DNA of 64,000 nucleotides from Ananas comosus (taxonomy: Eukaryota; Streptophyta; Magnoliopsida; Poales; Bromeliaceae). The notes under the pieces are model-generated. The model had not been told where the DNA came from. It saw nothing but the letters and a program-made list of their open reading frames with translations, and made no database searches. Shown here piece after piece: positions 1 to 10,454 of this stretch. Positions within the stretch are counted from its first letter, which is position 1; each line of letters starts with the position of its first letter. The stretch is from positions 7,596,816 to 7,660,815 of the forward strand of contig NC_033621.1 in assembly GCF_001540865.1 (NCBI RefSeq), written 5' to 3'. The translations under genes were made by a program, and so were the position numbers.

Positions 1-522
1 GTACCGTGACCTGAAGATGCAGTACTGGTGGCCGGGCATGAAAGCAGACATCGGGCGCTATGTAGCGCAGTGTTTAGTATGCCAGCAAGTGAAGGCTGAG
101 CACCGATTTCCAGCGGGAAAGCTCCAAAGTTTACCTATTCCCGTTTGGAAATGGAAGAATATCGCGATGGACTTCGTGGTCGGATTGTCCCGTTCGACAG
201 GTGGCCACGACGCCATCTGGGTGATTGTGGATCGTATGACTAAGTCGGCACACTTTCTACCGATTCACACCACCTGGTCGGCCAACAAGTTGGCGCAGGT
301 ATACTTGGATGAAGTTGTGAGGTTGCACGAAGTTCCGAAGTCGATTGCGTCAGATCGAGACCCCCGTTTTACTTCGCACTTTTGGAAAAGCCTGCAGGAA
401 GCACTTGACACATGACTCGATTTCAGCACCGTGTTTCATCCTCAGACAGATGGACAGTCAGAGAGGACTATACAGATTCTGGAGGATATGTTGCGGGCGT
501 GTGTCATTGACTACAATTCATC
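1..522 (+). pseudogene. Ty3/gypsy (Tekay/Del-type) integrase fragment, frameshifted
   Basis: This is the integrase part of an LTR-retrotransposon polyprotein, which inserts the cDNA copy into host DNA. The reading frame is open from the window edge. It shows the YWWPGMKADI start of the zinc-binding region, the CLVCQQVKAEH cysteine pair, the first catalytic Asp in IAMDFVVGL, the second in SDRDPRF, and, after a frameshift near 412-420, the catalytic-Glu block [14 protein letters not shown]. The wording is characteristic of the Tekay/Del chromovirus lineage. The frame breaks after QEALDT (stop at 413-415) and the homology resumes in another frame at about 420, so the protein is dead. Homology stops near 522, where a different integrase begins. 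It is truncated on the left by the window edge. Family assignment is from recognised motifs, not a search. Confidence 0.85.
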
Positions 523-1250
523 GCTTTGGGATTCCCGAGACAATTACGACCGATCAAGGGACAATGTTCACAGGAGGACAGTTCGTTCGGTTCATCGAGT
601 CTCGAAAGATAAAGTTGCTCCATTCGTCTCCTTATTATGCCCAAGCGAATGGACAAGTAGAAGCAGCGAATAAAATAGTCATCAACCTTATGAAACGACA
701 TATCGGAAAGCATCCGAGAAAATAGAATGAAAAACTTTTCGAGGTATTATGGGCATGCCGAACTTCAGTGAAAACGGCAACAAGGATGACACCATTCCAA
801 TTAGTTTACGGCCATGAGGCCGTAATTCCAGCTGAAATAACAATCCCTTCTTTAAGGATAGAAAAACAAAAAGATCTGTCGGCTGATGAATACAGTAATT
901 TAATGAAAAATAAAGCAGAGGAAGTATGTGATACTCGATTAATAGCTTTAGATAATATGCAAGCATACCAAAGCCGAGTGCGTAGCGCATACAATAAGAG
1001 AGTTCGATCAAAGACGTTTGTCGTCGGTAATTTAGTACTTCGGCTGGTTTTTCCTATCGGTCAAAAATACCGCACGTATAGAAAATGGTCTTCAAATTGG
1101 GACGGGCCATTTCAAGTCAGCCGAATCACAAGAGGAAATGCATATTATTTACAAAACAGAGATGGGTCAGAAAATGAAAAACCAATCAATGGAAAATATT
1201 TAAAGAGATATTACCCATCTATGTGGGAAAATAATCAAAGTCAAAGTTAG
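523..1250 (+). pseudogene. Ty3/gypsy (Tat/Ogre-type) integrase C-terminal half
   Basis: A second integrase from a different Ty3/gypsy lineage begins at [14 protein letters not shown], near the second catalytic Asp, and contains the Glu region [11 protein letters not shown]. It continues past a single in-frame UAG at 723-725 into WACRTSVKTATRMTPFQ and YGHEAVIPAEI, then a C-terminal chromodomain-less tail ending at 1250 with KYLKRYYPSMW. The same frame serves both sides of the UAG, so only one nonsense change separates the halves. The first catalytic Asp and the zinc-binding region are missing, replaced by the Tekay-type fragment on the left. VEAANK and TTDQGTMF are typical of plant Tat-lineage elements. 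The antisense gene, polypurine tract and LTR that follow fit that lineage. Confidence 0.8.
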
Positions 1251-1338
1251 AATATTACAAGCCGAATCAAGATAATAAATCTCTAAGTTGGTTCCATTCG
1301 GCTATAAGATTAGCTTGAGCGGTTCCGGCAGCTTTCCG

Positions 1339-3651
1339 TCAGCGTTTCATTAAGGGATGCGCCTTATAGAGCTGAGAGAGCTCTTCTTGAATTTTCATTC
1401 CTTTTTCTCTCGTATATTTCAATTGTTCCCCTAGTTGGAGTCGGCGTTCAGAAGTTTGTGCCAGAGTAGATTCGGCTGCAGCCAATTCTTCTTTGAGAGT
1501 GGATATGCGTTGTCGTAAAGCCGATTCTTGATTTACCAGAGATTGATCTTCACAGTTCACTTCAGCAATGGAAAACGCTACATCAGGAATGTTCCCTCTG
1601 AAATGATCAATACGATGAAAATGTTGATCTAAAGCTACAAGCTCGACGTCCAGAGATCGTTGCCGAGCCAAATAATAAGAAAGCTGAGATGATAATGTTG
1701 CTACAAAATATTTAATATTAGGAGTAATATCTGATTGATCGGCTAAATCAAGCAAAAGGGCGTATAGCCGATCAAATTGTTCTGGATTCTGGGCTAGATT
1801 AAGGACACCAATGCTATATATCTTAAGACACGCGTCAAATTTGCTCTGTGTCCGATGAACCAACAATGGTGGAAAAGTCATCTCCCTCATTAGAATTGGG
1901 GCTCGAGACCAGTAAAGAATGGAGATTAGCAGATAGAGGATCGTCAGAAACAGAAAGAGAAGCTCCCTGGGTCGAATGAGGAGGTACAGTGCTTGTATTT
2001 CCAGAATTTCGCCCGAGAGGTATGTTTACTTGTTCATCCCCCGTAGTTGATATCGAGGCAGGGACAGAAAGAGGTGAAGCAACCTCACTCGGTAATGGCG
2101 TCGGGCTTGCTGTTTCAACAGATTTTTTCTTTTTCACTATCCCTCGTTTCTTCTCAAGACGGGCTTCCCTGCGAAGTTGTCGCTCCATCTGTGTATTTGA
2201 GAAATGAGGAAAAGGGGCTCTTTCAGGAGAGGACTGTGAGTTAAAAGAAAAAGATAAATAGATGAAAAAATATAAAATTTGCTTACTGACAACTAACTTG
2301 ACGTACCCCGAAATCAATTGTTTCGGTCGGGACACAGCTTTGTTCAGTGGCTGAGGAAGGCACAGTAGCTTCCTCTAATGGAATATCAGCCGAAGGTATA
2401 TCTTTGGTTCTTGTTTCTGGAATCGAGGCCGAAGGCATATCTTCAGCTTTGTTTTCTAAAATGTCAGCCAAAGGAGCATCTTCGGCTTGTCGAAATTGTC
2501 GTTTAGCAACTGATTTACGCCGTTTTGAAGACGGCGGAGGAGTAACTTGTACAATTTCAATCGGTCTCTTATCTGAAGTTGGGACCGATGAAAGAGTGGG
2601 TATAGACTGACAATGAAAGTAAAGTGAGTATTACAAACATCAAAACGGAAAAATAAGTGAGGAAATCTAGAGGATGCCCAGATGTAAACGGTGGAGGACA
2701 GCCGAGAGCAAGTCCATAGGAGTCAAAATAAGTAGCCAAGTTCAAATCTAAAGGTTCTCGGCACAGCCTACTGAAATAAATTTGCAAAAATATTTGCAAA
2801 AACCAAAAAATGCCGCAACCCGAGCCAATGGTGACACCATCACCAGTGGGTGACGGCCTAATGGAATCAAAAATTTTCCTATAAACAAAAGCAAGAAAAT
2901 AGGGCCCCAAGGCCAATTTATCGCCGTTAGATAAACCAACGGCGATGGAAACAAAATCTCGGTTAATTTTCTGCGAACGAGTGCAGAAAAGATTATGACA
3001 TAATCGGTACAGAAGGAATGCTGTATGTTCCTTCTTAGTGACTGGAGCAGGGGATTCACCTGCAAACTTACGGAGAAATTTGGAGTAGGCCAAATCATTG
3101 AGATCAAGATTAGCCTCAAAATCAGATACACCATCAGGGTTATAAGCCATGGAAAGGGTGACGCCATGAGGACGTAGGCCGACAATGGCGGCGACATCAG
3201 AAAGAGTTTGGGTGAGAGGGCCGCCTCTAAAAAGAAAAACGTTAGAAACAGGAGACCAGAAATAAAGGGCGGAAGCCAGAAGAAGAAAATCAACAATAGG
3301 AGATTTTCGGGATAACTGAATGGCTTCATAGATACCAGTTTCTCGCCATAAATCGCCATAAGTGGCTTGCACACAATCCAGCCAAGCCAAGTAGGCGTCT
3401 GAGATACTATGCCAGGTTCGAAGACTTCTTCCCGTTGAAGCCGAAGGGTACCAGGAGTGAAGATGGATATTTTCAGCCATCAATGGAAGACCTTCATTAG
3501 AAAACGGGAAGTCATCAGCAGATGGGTCTTCAGTAAAGGAGGGACCCAAGATAAACCTAACAGGGTCTGAATCAAGATATGGCCTAAGCAAAGTATAGTC
3601 CAATGAAGGACGAGTAGGCAATGGCGGAAGAGATGCCATTCTTTGAAACAA
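1339..3651 (-). pseudogene. Plant mobile domain (PMD) gene carried antisense in the Tat element
   Basis: A minus-strand gene lies between the pol end (1250) and the 3' LTR (4150) of the Tat-type element. The large 5' exon (3651 down to about 2640) encodes roughly 340 residues resembling the plant mobile domain (aminotransferase-like family), with SISDAYLAWLDCVQATYGDLW, SRKSPIVDFLLLASALYFW, and LSDVAAIVGLRPHG. Further exons are suggested: about 2609-2298 (Pro/Ser-rich, with a basic SSKRRK patch), then after an intron I infer at 2297-2234 (phase-0 GT...AG) a Lys-rich and Ser-rich stretch. A one-base frame change near 1850-1860 leads to a final coiled-coil-like segment rich in Glu, Gln and Leu ending at 1339. 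Antisense extra ORFs are known in plant Ty3/gypsy elements, and PMD domains are shared by transposons and host genes. Exon joins are inferred. The frameshift and short introns leave function doubtful. Confidence 0.7.
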
Positions 3652-4138
3652 AGGAAGATGAAGAAGACGACAAAAAGAGGCGAAGAAGAGTTTTCGTCAG
3701 AGAAAACGGAAAGAGATAAAAGAGATAGAAGAGACAAAAAGAATGAGAAGCTTGGGGAAGAAGAAAAGGCCGTCGTATCAAACTGTCGCATCGAAGCGAG
3801 TTCGGAGGTCGGCTATAATGATGAATAGACGGCGGTAATTAAGATGGCCTAGTTAATGCCGCAGATGAGACAAAATGAGGATGGAGATCGGGCCGTAAGA
3901 AAGAAAATAAACGGCTAAGATTGAACCGTACCGAAGGTCACGCCTCGAATCACGTCGGATACTGATACAGAGATTTTGAATGTGATTGGACCAAGAACGA
4001 TGCCTCGAATCGCGCTTGTTATTACAGGATTTCGATAGCGGAAAAAAGGGACGGCTGAGATGAAAGCATACCGGGAAGTTGAAAAGTATTCGTGTCTCAG
4101 GTCACGCCAGCTACCGAAGTGTTACTTCGAAAGCTGCC
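3652..4138. other. Internal spacer of Tat-type element
   Basis: Non-coding sequence between the start of the antisense PMD gene and the polypurine tract. It is purine-rich on the plus strand (3643-3770, GAAGA-type repeats), which makes weak spurious ORFs. It may hold the promoter of the antisense gene, but I see no clear TATA box. Confidence 0.5.
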
Positions 4139-4149
4139 GAGGGGGCAAT
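4139..4149 (+). other. Polypurine tract before 3' LTR
   Basis: GAGGGGGCAAT lies directly before the TG that opens the LTR at 4150. This is the expected place and composition for the plus-strand primer of reverse transcription, and it shows that the following LTR is the 3' LTR of a plus-oriented element. Confidence 0.7.
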
Positions 4150-4886
4150 TGTTGAGACAATTAGGCGCGGACAAGATCGGTGCTGGTATTCCCTTCAAAA
4201 GCATCTATTTGGTCGTGCACCGGGAGCACTAGAAAAGTGTAAAGGAAAACAAATCGCGCCAATTGAAGGAAGTTATGGTAACTGCAAGCAGTTACATGTG
4301 GTTCCGATCGGCCAAATGTGGTCCGGAATACGAGGAGATAGTGGCCGATCGTGTAAGAGCAATAACTGACCGAGGGGGTCATCTATAAATAGGATAATAA
4401 TACCCTAAAAAGAGGTCTTTGTCCTTGTGCACAAAAGACCACCCTTATTTTTCTGCATCTTTTTTTCTCGCATTTACTGCTTTCCTTAGGAGTAGTTCCT
4501 GTAACTTAGCATCCTGGAGTCTGTCTACCCTTTGGGCATCACTCCACTATAGACTAAAACCCGCTTTCCTCTACTTTCTCCGTTCTCTTTCAATAGAAGG
4601 CAATGTTCGGCTCTTCGGGCCGACTAGTTCCTGTGCTGTATTAGCCATTCGGCTCTTTCCTTGTTTGAAATTCCGACTTCTCTTGTTCATTCGGCTCATC
4701 CAGCCGAACCAAATTTGCTGTAGAGGTTTCGAACCCGGCTGACCCGATCCCTCGTCAGCCGAATCGCCTAATCAATCGAAGGGCGCAAATTTTGAGGGTC
4801 ACTATTCGCAGCCGTTTCGCATCCCTACGCGCTTTCCGAGGAAGATCTTTGACCGGGTCAGGGATTGTAGATTTCGGCGACCAACA
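4150..4886 (+). repeat. 3' LTR of Tat-type Ty3/gypsy element
   Basis: The 737-bp LTR runs from TGTTGAG to CCAACA (TG...CA). A clear homologue lies at 52,623-53,380, sharing long blocks such as AATTAGGCGCGGACA, GCGCCAATTGAAGGAAGTTA and the stretch around the TATA box. The sequence after 4886 is not a primer-binding site, consistent with a 3' LTR. The left LTR of this element is outside the window or lost. Confidence 0.8.
4384..4391 (+). promoter_or_regulatory. LTR TATA box
   Basis: TATAAATA sits about 235 bp into the LTR and is conserved in the second LTR copy (52,854-52,861). It is the likely retrotransposon core promoter, with transcription expected about 30 bp downstream. Confidence 0.6.
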
Positions 4887-5929
4887 ATTAATATATGTGA
4901 AATCAATCAAACCCCTTTTTCTCGACAATCGTGCATCAGATCTGAAATCCGTCAGTGCCATTGGTTCCAGAATAGCTGAACCAGTCGAAACGAGCTATTG
5001 GATCGTTATGAACGGAGTCTGATACGCGCCGGAAGCGAACTCTATTCCTTAGCTTCTCCGAAAAATCGGATTACTATTCACTTTAGGTGAAAACTAATAA
5101 TCGCGCAACTTCTCCGTTCTAACTCGTTTTCACCTGAAACTTGACGAGTGCTTATGTAATTAAATTACATACAAAAACATCGTTAACGGAGAGTTTAGCT
5201 ACACTGCCAAAATCTCAGTCCTTACAGTGGTTAATTCCTAAATGCTCCCGATCAATGGATCATCACGGGGATGGTGATTGATCCGGTGAGATTGGTGCAT
5301 AGGTCGGTTCTCTTTGGGTAGACGGGTCTCGAGTCGACAGTGTCGGGACACTGAAGCGAATATGCAGGTGGTTGTCAGAGAATAAGGGTACCGAGCATGA
5401 CCAACGCGAAAAGTCACTTGGATATCTACTCACTCGTCAGTGACTTACTGAATGTTACAGTAGTGTGACTGGTCCTTTAACCTGCGGTGCCTCGGCTATT
5501 CACAATGAGGTTACTGTAGTTTGACTGTACATACACTTGGTCCCTAGCCATTCGGGTCCTTGCAGTGCATGTTGGTGGCAGTAGGTTCATTATAGGAATA
5601 GGGTGCGCACTTAGATAGAATCTATCTCCCTTGGTAGATAGGAGTGTTAGTCCTATGTGATTTATTAGACCGAGTTTAGAAGACCTTGGCCAGGGTAGAA
5701 TAAATACCGGAAAAGGGTTTCCGATATTAGAAACTCGAGTCGAATAAATTTGCATATGACAGCCGATGGGGTTTGCAGTTATTCCAACCTCCGTCTGATC
5801 GGGATCAATGCATTGTTAAGTCTTGTGTAATTGGGCAGTTTCCGGTGAAGTGAGTCGGGAGTCTTGAAGAACCGCTGCGTCATCATCGAGATCGAAGAAT
5901 TCAAGAATTCGAAGAAGTCGAGAAAATAA
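4887..5929. other. No recognisable gene
   Basis: About 1 kb of moderately GC-balanced sequence with no convincing coding region. It is probably decayed retrotransposon DNA. No domain, tRNA or clear repeat boundary was recognised. Confidence 0.4.
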
Positions 5930-6330
5930 CTCACGACAGTGAATCACGTGCTCTGCGTAAGTTTAATTCATTTATGGTAGATCTACGTTATTAGAAGGGC
6001 GATTAGAGATCATTAACAAACTCAAAGTTTAATGGAATTAGAAAGTGCCTCGAGAACGTTGTGAAACGCGCGAAACGAGTGAAAAAAGCTGAATTTGCAC
6101 CTGTGTCGGGTACACATGAAAGTGTCACCGGTTACACACTGTGTACGGGTAACGATTGAAAGGTACCGGCTACAAAATCTGTACCGGTACAGCAACGCGA
6201 TTGTGCACGATTACAGCATTACGCAGTTTTTCGTTCCGATCATCGTGTAAACCGCGGAACGAGCCTAAAGTGTACCGGTCACAGTTGTAAAATCGTGAAA
6301 AACTTTTATCGACTCCAGTTGATTCTAAAG
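5930..6330 (+). repeat. LTR-like fragment with clustered ACCGGT motifs
   Basis: Between 6,105 and 6,290 there are at least six variants of a palindromic motif related to GTACCGGTAC (for example CACCGGTTAC, GTACCGGCTAC, GTACCGGTAC, GTACCGGTCAC). The layout resembles the start of the Tekay-type LTRs elsewhere in the window (14,720-14,905), in plus orientation. Boundaries are uncertain. Confidence 0.45.
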
Positions 6331-6639
6331 TCTATAAACTAAGCTTTTGGGCTCTCTAACACATCAGCATCATGGAATACCATGTTGAGAAACCTAGAGT
6401 CGGATTTCATCTTTAAACTATTTCTACAAAAGCTCTTTTAGTTATCAAATCGAGATATTGAAATGTGATATTAAGTATGTCGATTTGATTCTCGCGCTTC
6501 GCTTCGGCGTTCTATTCCCTGGTTTCTATACGATACTCCTAAGCGAAGGATCACCATAACCCAGTCGAGGTGCTTTTCCATGAACGGCGCGGGTTCGGCT
6601 CAAACATCCCTCGTGACGAAGACGCGTTCGTGATTCGGA

Positions 6640-6830
6640 TCGTGAGCTCGTGGATTCGAGTGGGCGTCGTGGATTCGACGTGATCGAGGCTTCGTGGATT
6701 CGAAGTGGTGACGTTTCGTGGATTCGGGACGTGGCGTTCGTGGATTCGGACGTGGGGCGTGGACAACCCGTTGGTGTGCGCGAGATCCAGAGAAGATAGA
6801 AGAGAGGTTTGAGTCCGTGGATTCGGTAAA
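6640..6830. repeat. Minisatellite with TCGTGGATTCG core
   Basis: TCGTGGATTCG or close variants recur at about 6,650, 6,670, 6,692, 6,715 and 6,737, roughly every 22 bp, with a stray CCGTGGATTCG near 6,819. It creates spurious Arg/Ser/Thr-rich ORFs on the minus strand. Confidence 0.65.
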
Positions 6831-7079
6831 TCACCTTGTAATCTTTTATTCTTAGTGGATTGTTATCGCGTGTTGGTCCCGTGGATTTTTTACTCCGAGT
6901 TTGGAGTTTTCCCACATAAATCTCGGTGTGCTTTTTATTTTCCGCATTTATTTTTATTGCATCGAGATTTGTGGTTTTTTGGCCGTTCACCTATTCACCC
7001 CCCCCTCTAGGTGATAGATACAACCTAGATAGATCCTTGGGCTACTCAAAACTTTCAATGATAGAAGGATTGTATCACA

Positions 7080-8040
7080 CGGTAACTGCACTAAGCGGTT
7101 CAATAATCCATTCTCCTAGAATGCCACTACATGCTGCTAGGCATCACTGGTGGATTGTGAGACTCATGAGGATTATCTAGATGATCGATAATTCTTATTG
7201 GGCTGAGTTGGAATTGTTCTAATCCACTGAAAAGAGTTTCAATGACATTGTTGATAGTGATTAAAATATATCTCACTACCAGATAGAATAGAACCTATGG
7301 GGTCACACACACAAGAGGTTGTGATTAATCGGATAGCTAGATCGCGATTATTGAATCGCTGGAGGACCTAATTGTCAATATGTTGATAATTGGACTAATT
7401 TGTAATTGTTAAAAATTAGTGGTATTAAAGTGTAAATGTTACTAGAGAGGACTTACTAATAGTTAGTAAATTATAAGAGGACTTATGTGCAAATGTTGCA
7501 TTATTAATTTGATATGATCAAATTAATATAAAGTTCAAGTCGAATCAAATTAGGATTTGATCGATCTAACTAATTAAGGAAAGGATAAATTTAAATCTAG
7601 ATTTGTACTTATCCTTAATGGTTATTATATTATTAAAAAGATGATTATATTTCTCTATATAAGAATATGGGAGTTTTTAGAAAACCCTAGCCGTCATCTT
7701 TTCTCTCTTCTCTCTTCCATATTCTAGCAAAAAGACGTCCTTCGCAATGGAGCTAGCACCCTGGTGAGGATATTGATCAAATCAAGAACCTCGTGTGCAT
7801 ACCTATAGAGGCCGGACGCGTGTGCAGCTTCAAGAGAATCCGATTCGACGATCATCAAATTGAGGTGAAGATTTATGCGCGAAAAATATAAATATTCAAT
7901 CTTGCTTTTCTCCTTTAATCTTAAAAAACATGAGGGATCCTAATTTCGTGGTTTTTAAGATTGGATCTTGAGAGTTTTCAAAATCAAATTTGTTTGATTT
8001 TTTTTTCCACTGCGTTTTTACCGTACGCAATTTTCTAACA
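7080..8040 (+). mobile_element. Probable Ty1/copia-type LTR remnant
   Basis: The sequence has an LTR architecture: a TATA-like TCTATATAAG near 7,652, an AACCCTAGCCGTC leader about 30 bp downstream, pyrimidine runs, and an end at TTTTCTAACA (8,040) typical of copia LTR ends. No primer-binding site follows, so it is a 3' or solo LTR. The left boundary is approximate. Upstream at about 6,992-7,012 is a C-rich CCCCCCCTCTAGGTG motif of the kind seen in copia elements. Confidence 0.5.
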
Positions 8041-8575
8041 CCTAGTTCTGCACCTAACCATAATCCAACAAAGTGGGCTCAGTTACAAGGCGGTCCAGCA
8101 CTCCCTATACAGTCCGAGAGATCACACCTACCACAAGTCGTGTGTCAACACGTTTGATATTCACGAAGGAGAATTTGGACCCAACTTTCGATTGCCCTAA
8201 ACTGATTTTGAAATGACTTCAATAACACATACTCTACAGCACTCCGAATCTGGACGCCCTAAATAACTTTCGGGCGTCCTAAACTGGCAGAGCTTCAGTT
8301 TTTGCTTATTTGAGTATGCCGAGTCTGTTTTTGCATTCATTTCACATCAAAACAACTTCGACTCGTCCCAACACTCCACAAATGTATCGAGTGGTCGCTG
8401 CTACTGCAGTCATTATGACAGCTAAACCCCAGGGACACTACAATCTCGATCTATTGCAAACACAAATAACTTGGCTCCGATACCACAAATTGAGAGAAGA
8501 AAGAGACCCAAATTCTCGCACTATTCAACATCAAATGGAAAAGGCTTAAACAAGATTAATTTCAATAATACTATT
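8041..8575. other. No recognisable gene
   Basis: A 79-codon ORF at 8,310-8,549 has no recognised motif and abuts the copia LTR. I see nothing supporting a gene here. Confidence 0.4.
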
Positions 8576-9068
8576 TGTTGGCATTCGGTTAAATCGAATC
8601 AGGTACGCCCATAATCGGGCTCGATCCGACGGTTATTATGTTGTCTAATTGTATTAGGATTAATCTTGCTTTTAAATTGAAAAGCTAATTAGAGATAAAT
8701 TCTAATCATATTAGGATAACAATCAATAACTGATTTGGCCTTATCTCTTATGCCATTAGAATTTTGGAATCCCTTATAAATATACGGGCGATCCCACAAA
8801 AAACAGAGAACGAAAAAGAGAGAGAATAAGAAAACAAAAGGAGATATACCACATCCTCCATTAATCTATTATTCTAGAGGGACTTGAATGGTGGATTTGC
8901 GATCGTGCTCGTTTGTAGTTCGATCCACCGCGAGTTTGGAGCGTTTAGAAGACCTACAAGGACGATCCAAGGACACGTGAATCAACCTCTACGATCCGGG
9001 CTCATCGCGTTGTAGCGCGAATCGCTTCCGCAAAAAGGTACGAACGAATACTTCCGCTGCGTTCTACA
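8576..9068 (+). repeat. 5' LTR of Ty1/copia element
   Basis: The 493-bp LTR runs from TGTTGGC to CTACA and is followed after one base by a primer-binding site. It has a TATA box (TTATAAATATA at about 8,774-8,784) followed by a purine-rich R region. It opens the element whose gag starts at 10,351. Confidence 0.75.
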
Positions 9069-9069
9069 T

Positions 9070-9081
9070 TGGTATCAGAGC
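9070..9081 (+). other. tRNA-Met(i) primer-binding site
   Basis: TGGTATCAGAGC is complementary to the 3' end of plant initiator-methionine tRNA, the usual primer for plant LTR retrotransposons. It lies one base after the LTR end. Confidence 0.85.
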
Positions 9082-9518
9082 CATATTAGGTTGATTTCGT
9101 GCCCTAAATCCACTTTTTAACGAGATTGCATGCATAAAATTAAATCTATCATAGTTTAGATTTTTTTCTTGCAAATATGTGAGCGTTAATGGCGGTTTCT
9201 TCAAAAGTGGATATTTTTGCTTGATTTTCTCACAACTTAAAGCACCTATTTTGTAGATTAGATCTACAAAGTTTGATTTAATTTGGTTTTGTATTTTATG
9301 AGAAAAACGAAACCCTAAATTGAAACTTTGGGGGTGGCTTGTTTGATGTGTGATGTATATCCCATTATAATAGTTGCATGATTTGGAAGAGCTCCTCACA
9401 AGCTTTCCATTGAGACATTTCTTGCAAAATTCGGAGTTCTATATCATAAGTTATGATTTTTTGAACTTTATCTATCTATTAAAAAAAAAAAATTAATGTT
9501 CTATGATACAATGCGGCT

Positions 9519-9917
9519 TCGAGCAGCGTGAGCGCGCACGCGGACAGCCCGCGGGCCGCGCCGATGGCACCTACGCGGCAGGCCCCGCCGGCCAGGCGGG
9601 CCTTGGGCAGGCTGCACGCCCCCTGCAGGCCGCGGGCCACATGGGCCATGCAGGGTCCGCGCGACGTGCAGATGCCGCAGGCGCGCGCAGACCCGCGGAC
9701 CCGCTGCCGCGCGCAGGCCGAGTGCTGGCTACCCGCGGCGCGCAGGCCATGCGTGCTGCGCGGGCCTTGTGGGCCTCGCAGGCCGCGCTGGCCACATGCA
9801 GGCCGCGCGCAGGCTGCGCGCAAGTGGGCCGCGCGCGGGCCGCGCAGGTAGTGCGTTGGTAGCGCGCGGGCCTTGCGGGCCGCGCGAACGCGTCACAAGG
9901 CTGCGCGGGCCTGCAGA
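9519..9917. repeat. GC-rich low-complexity island in copia leader
   Basis: About 400 bp of extreme GC richness lie inside an otherwise AT-rich leader between primer-binding site and gag. It is built from recurring GCGGGCC, GCAGGC and GCGCGC blocks. It is bounded by an A-run (9,480-9,491) and a T-run (9,919-9,928). Alanine/arginine-rich ORFs open on both strands, which is expected of such composition and is not evidence of coding. Confidence 0.75.
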
Positions 9918-10350
9918 AAATTTTTTTTTTGGGTTTTTTCTTTTGTTTTTAGCACTATTTAAAAAAAAAAAATTGATGGTTCAATTTGCTTTTGTGACAA
10001 ATTTGCATGCATTTATTATGATGAATATTATATTGCCTTTTATGATGCATGGATAAATTCTTTAGGCATATTATATTTTTTTACGCATGCCTTGTTAGTG
10101 GGATTTTTAATTTTGGTAGAGTAAATTTATATGCTTTTACTCTCAATATTTTGTGCATCTTAATTAAATAATTAAAAATTTTGACATATGGTGTGTGATG
10201 TGATTATGAGCATAGCGAAATTTTTCTTTACGCATCTATGGTCTAATTTTTAATTTATTTAATTAGAGATGCGGCAAATTGAAGACATATATTGTGTACT
10301 AATTTTAAAATATCTTTTTCTGCGCATTGCATGAACTTGTGAGATTTAAT

Positions 10351-10454
10351 GGCCTCCAAGCAAGTTGTTGTGGATTTAAACAAGAGCGAGAAATTAGATG
10401 GTGACAATTATGATATTTGGCACCGTAAAATTTAGTATATTCTCGCTGAGCAAG
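10351..10454 (+). pseudogene. Ty1/copia gag, 5' end only
   Basis: Translation from the ATG at 10,351 gives MASKQVVVDLNKSEKLDGDN followed by YDIWHRKI, a stop at 10,432-10,434, then YILAEQ. KLDGDNYDIWHRKI followed by a YIL motif is the typical N-terminus of a copia Gag capsid protein. The frame carries a nonsense codon where Gln is usual and is cut at 10,455 by an inserted Tekay-type LTR. With the LTR, primer-binding site and leader upstream it forms one element on the plus strand. I did not find its continuation on the far side of the LTR block. Confidence 0.75.

Noticed and set aside
2748..3374. 208-codon minus-strand ORF
   Set aside because: Shifted frame of the PMD exon; hydrophobic text is a by-product.
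3643..3828. Lys/Glu-rich plus-strand ORF
   Set aside because: Purine-rich complement of the 5' end of the antisense gene; low complexity.
9479..10056. Overlapping Ala/Arg-rich ORFs on both strands
   Set aside because: They come from a GC-rich low-complexity leader; no domain, no codon pattern, and every frame looks alike.
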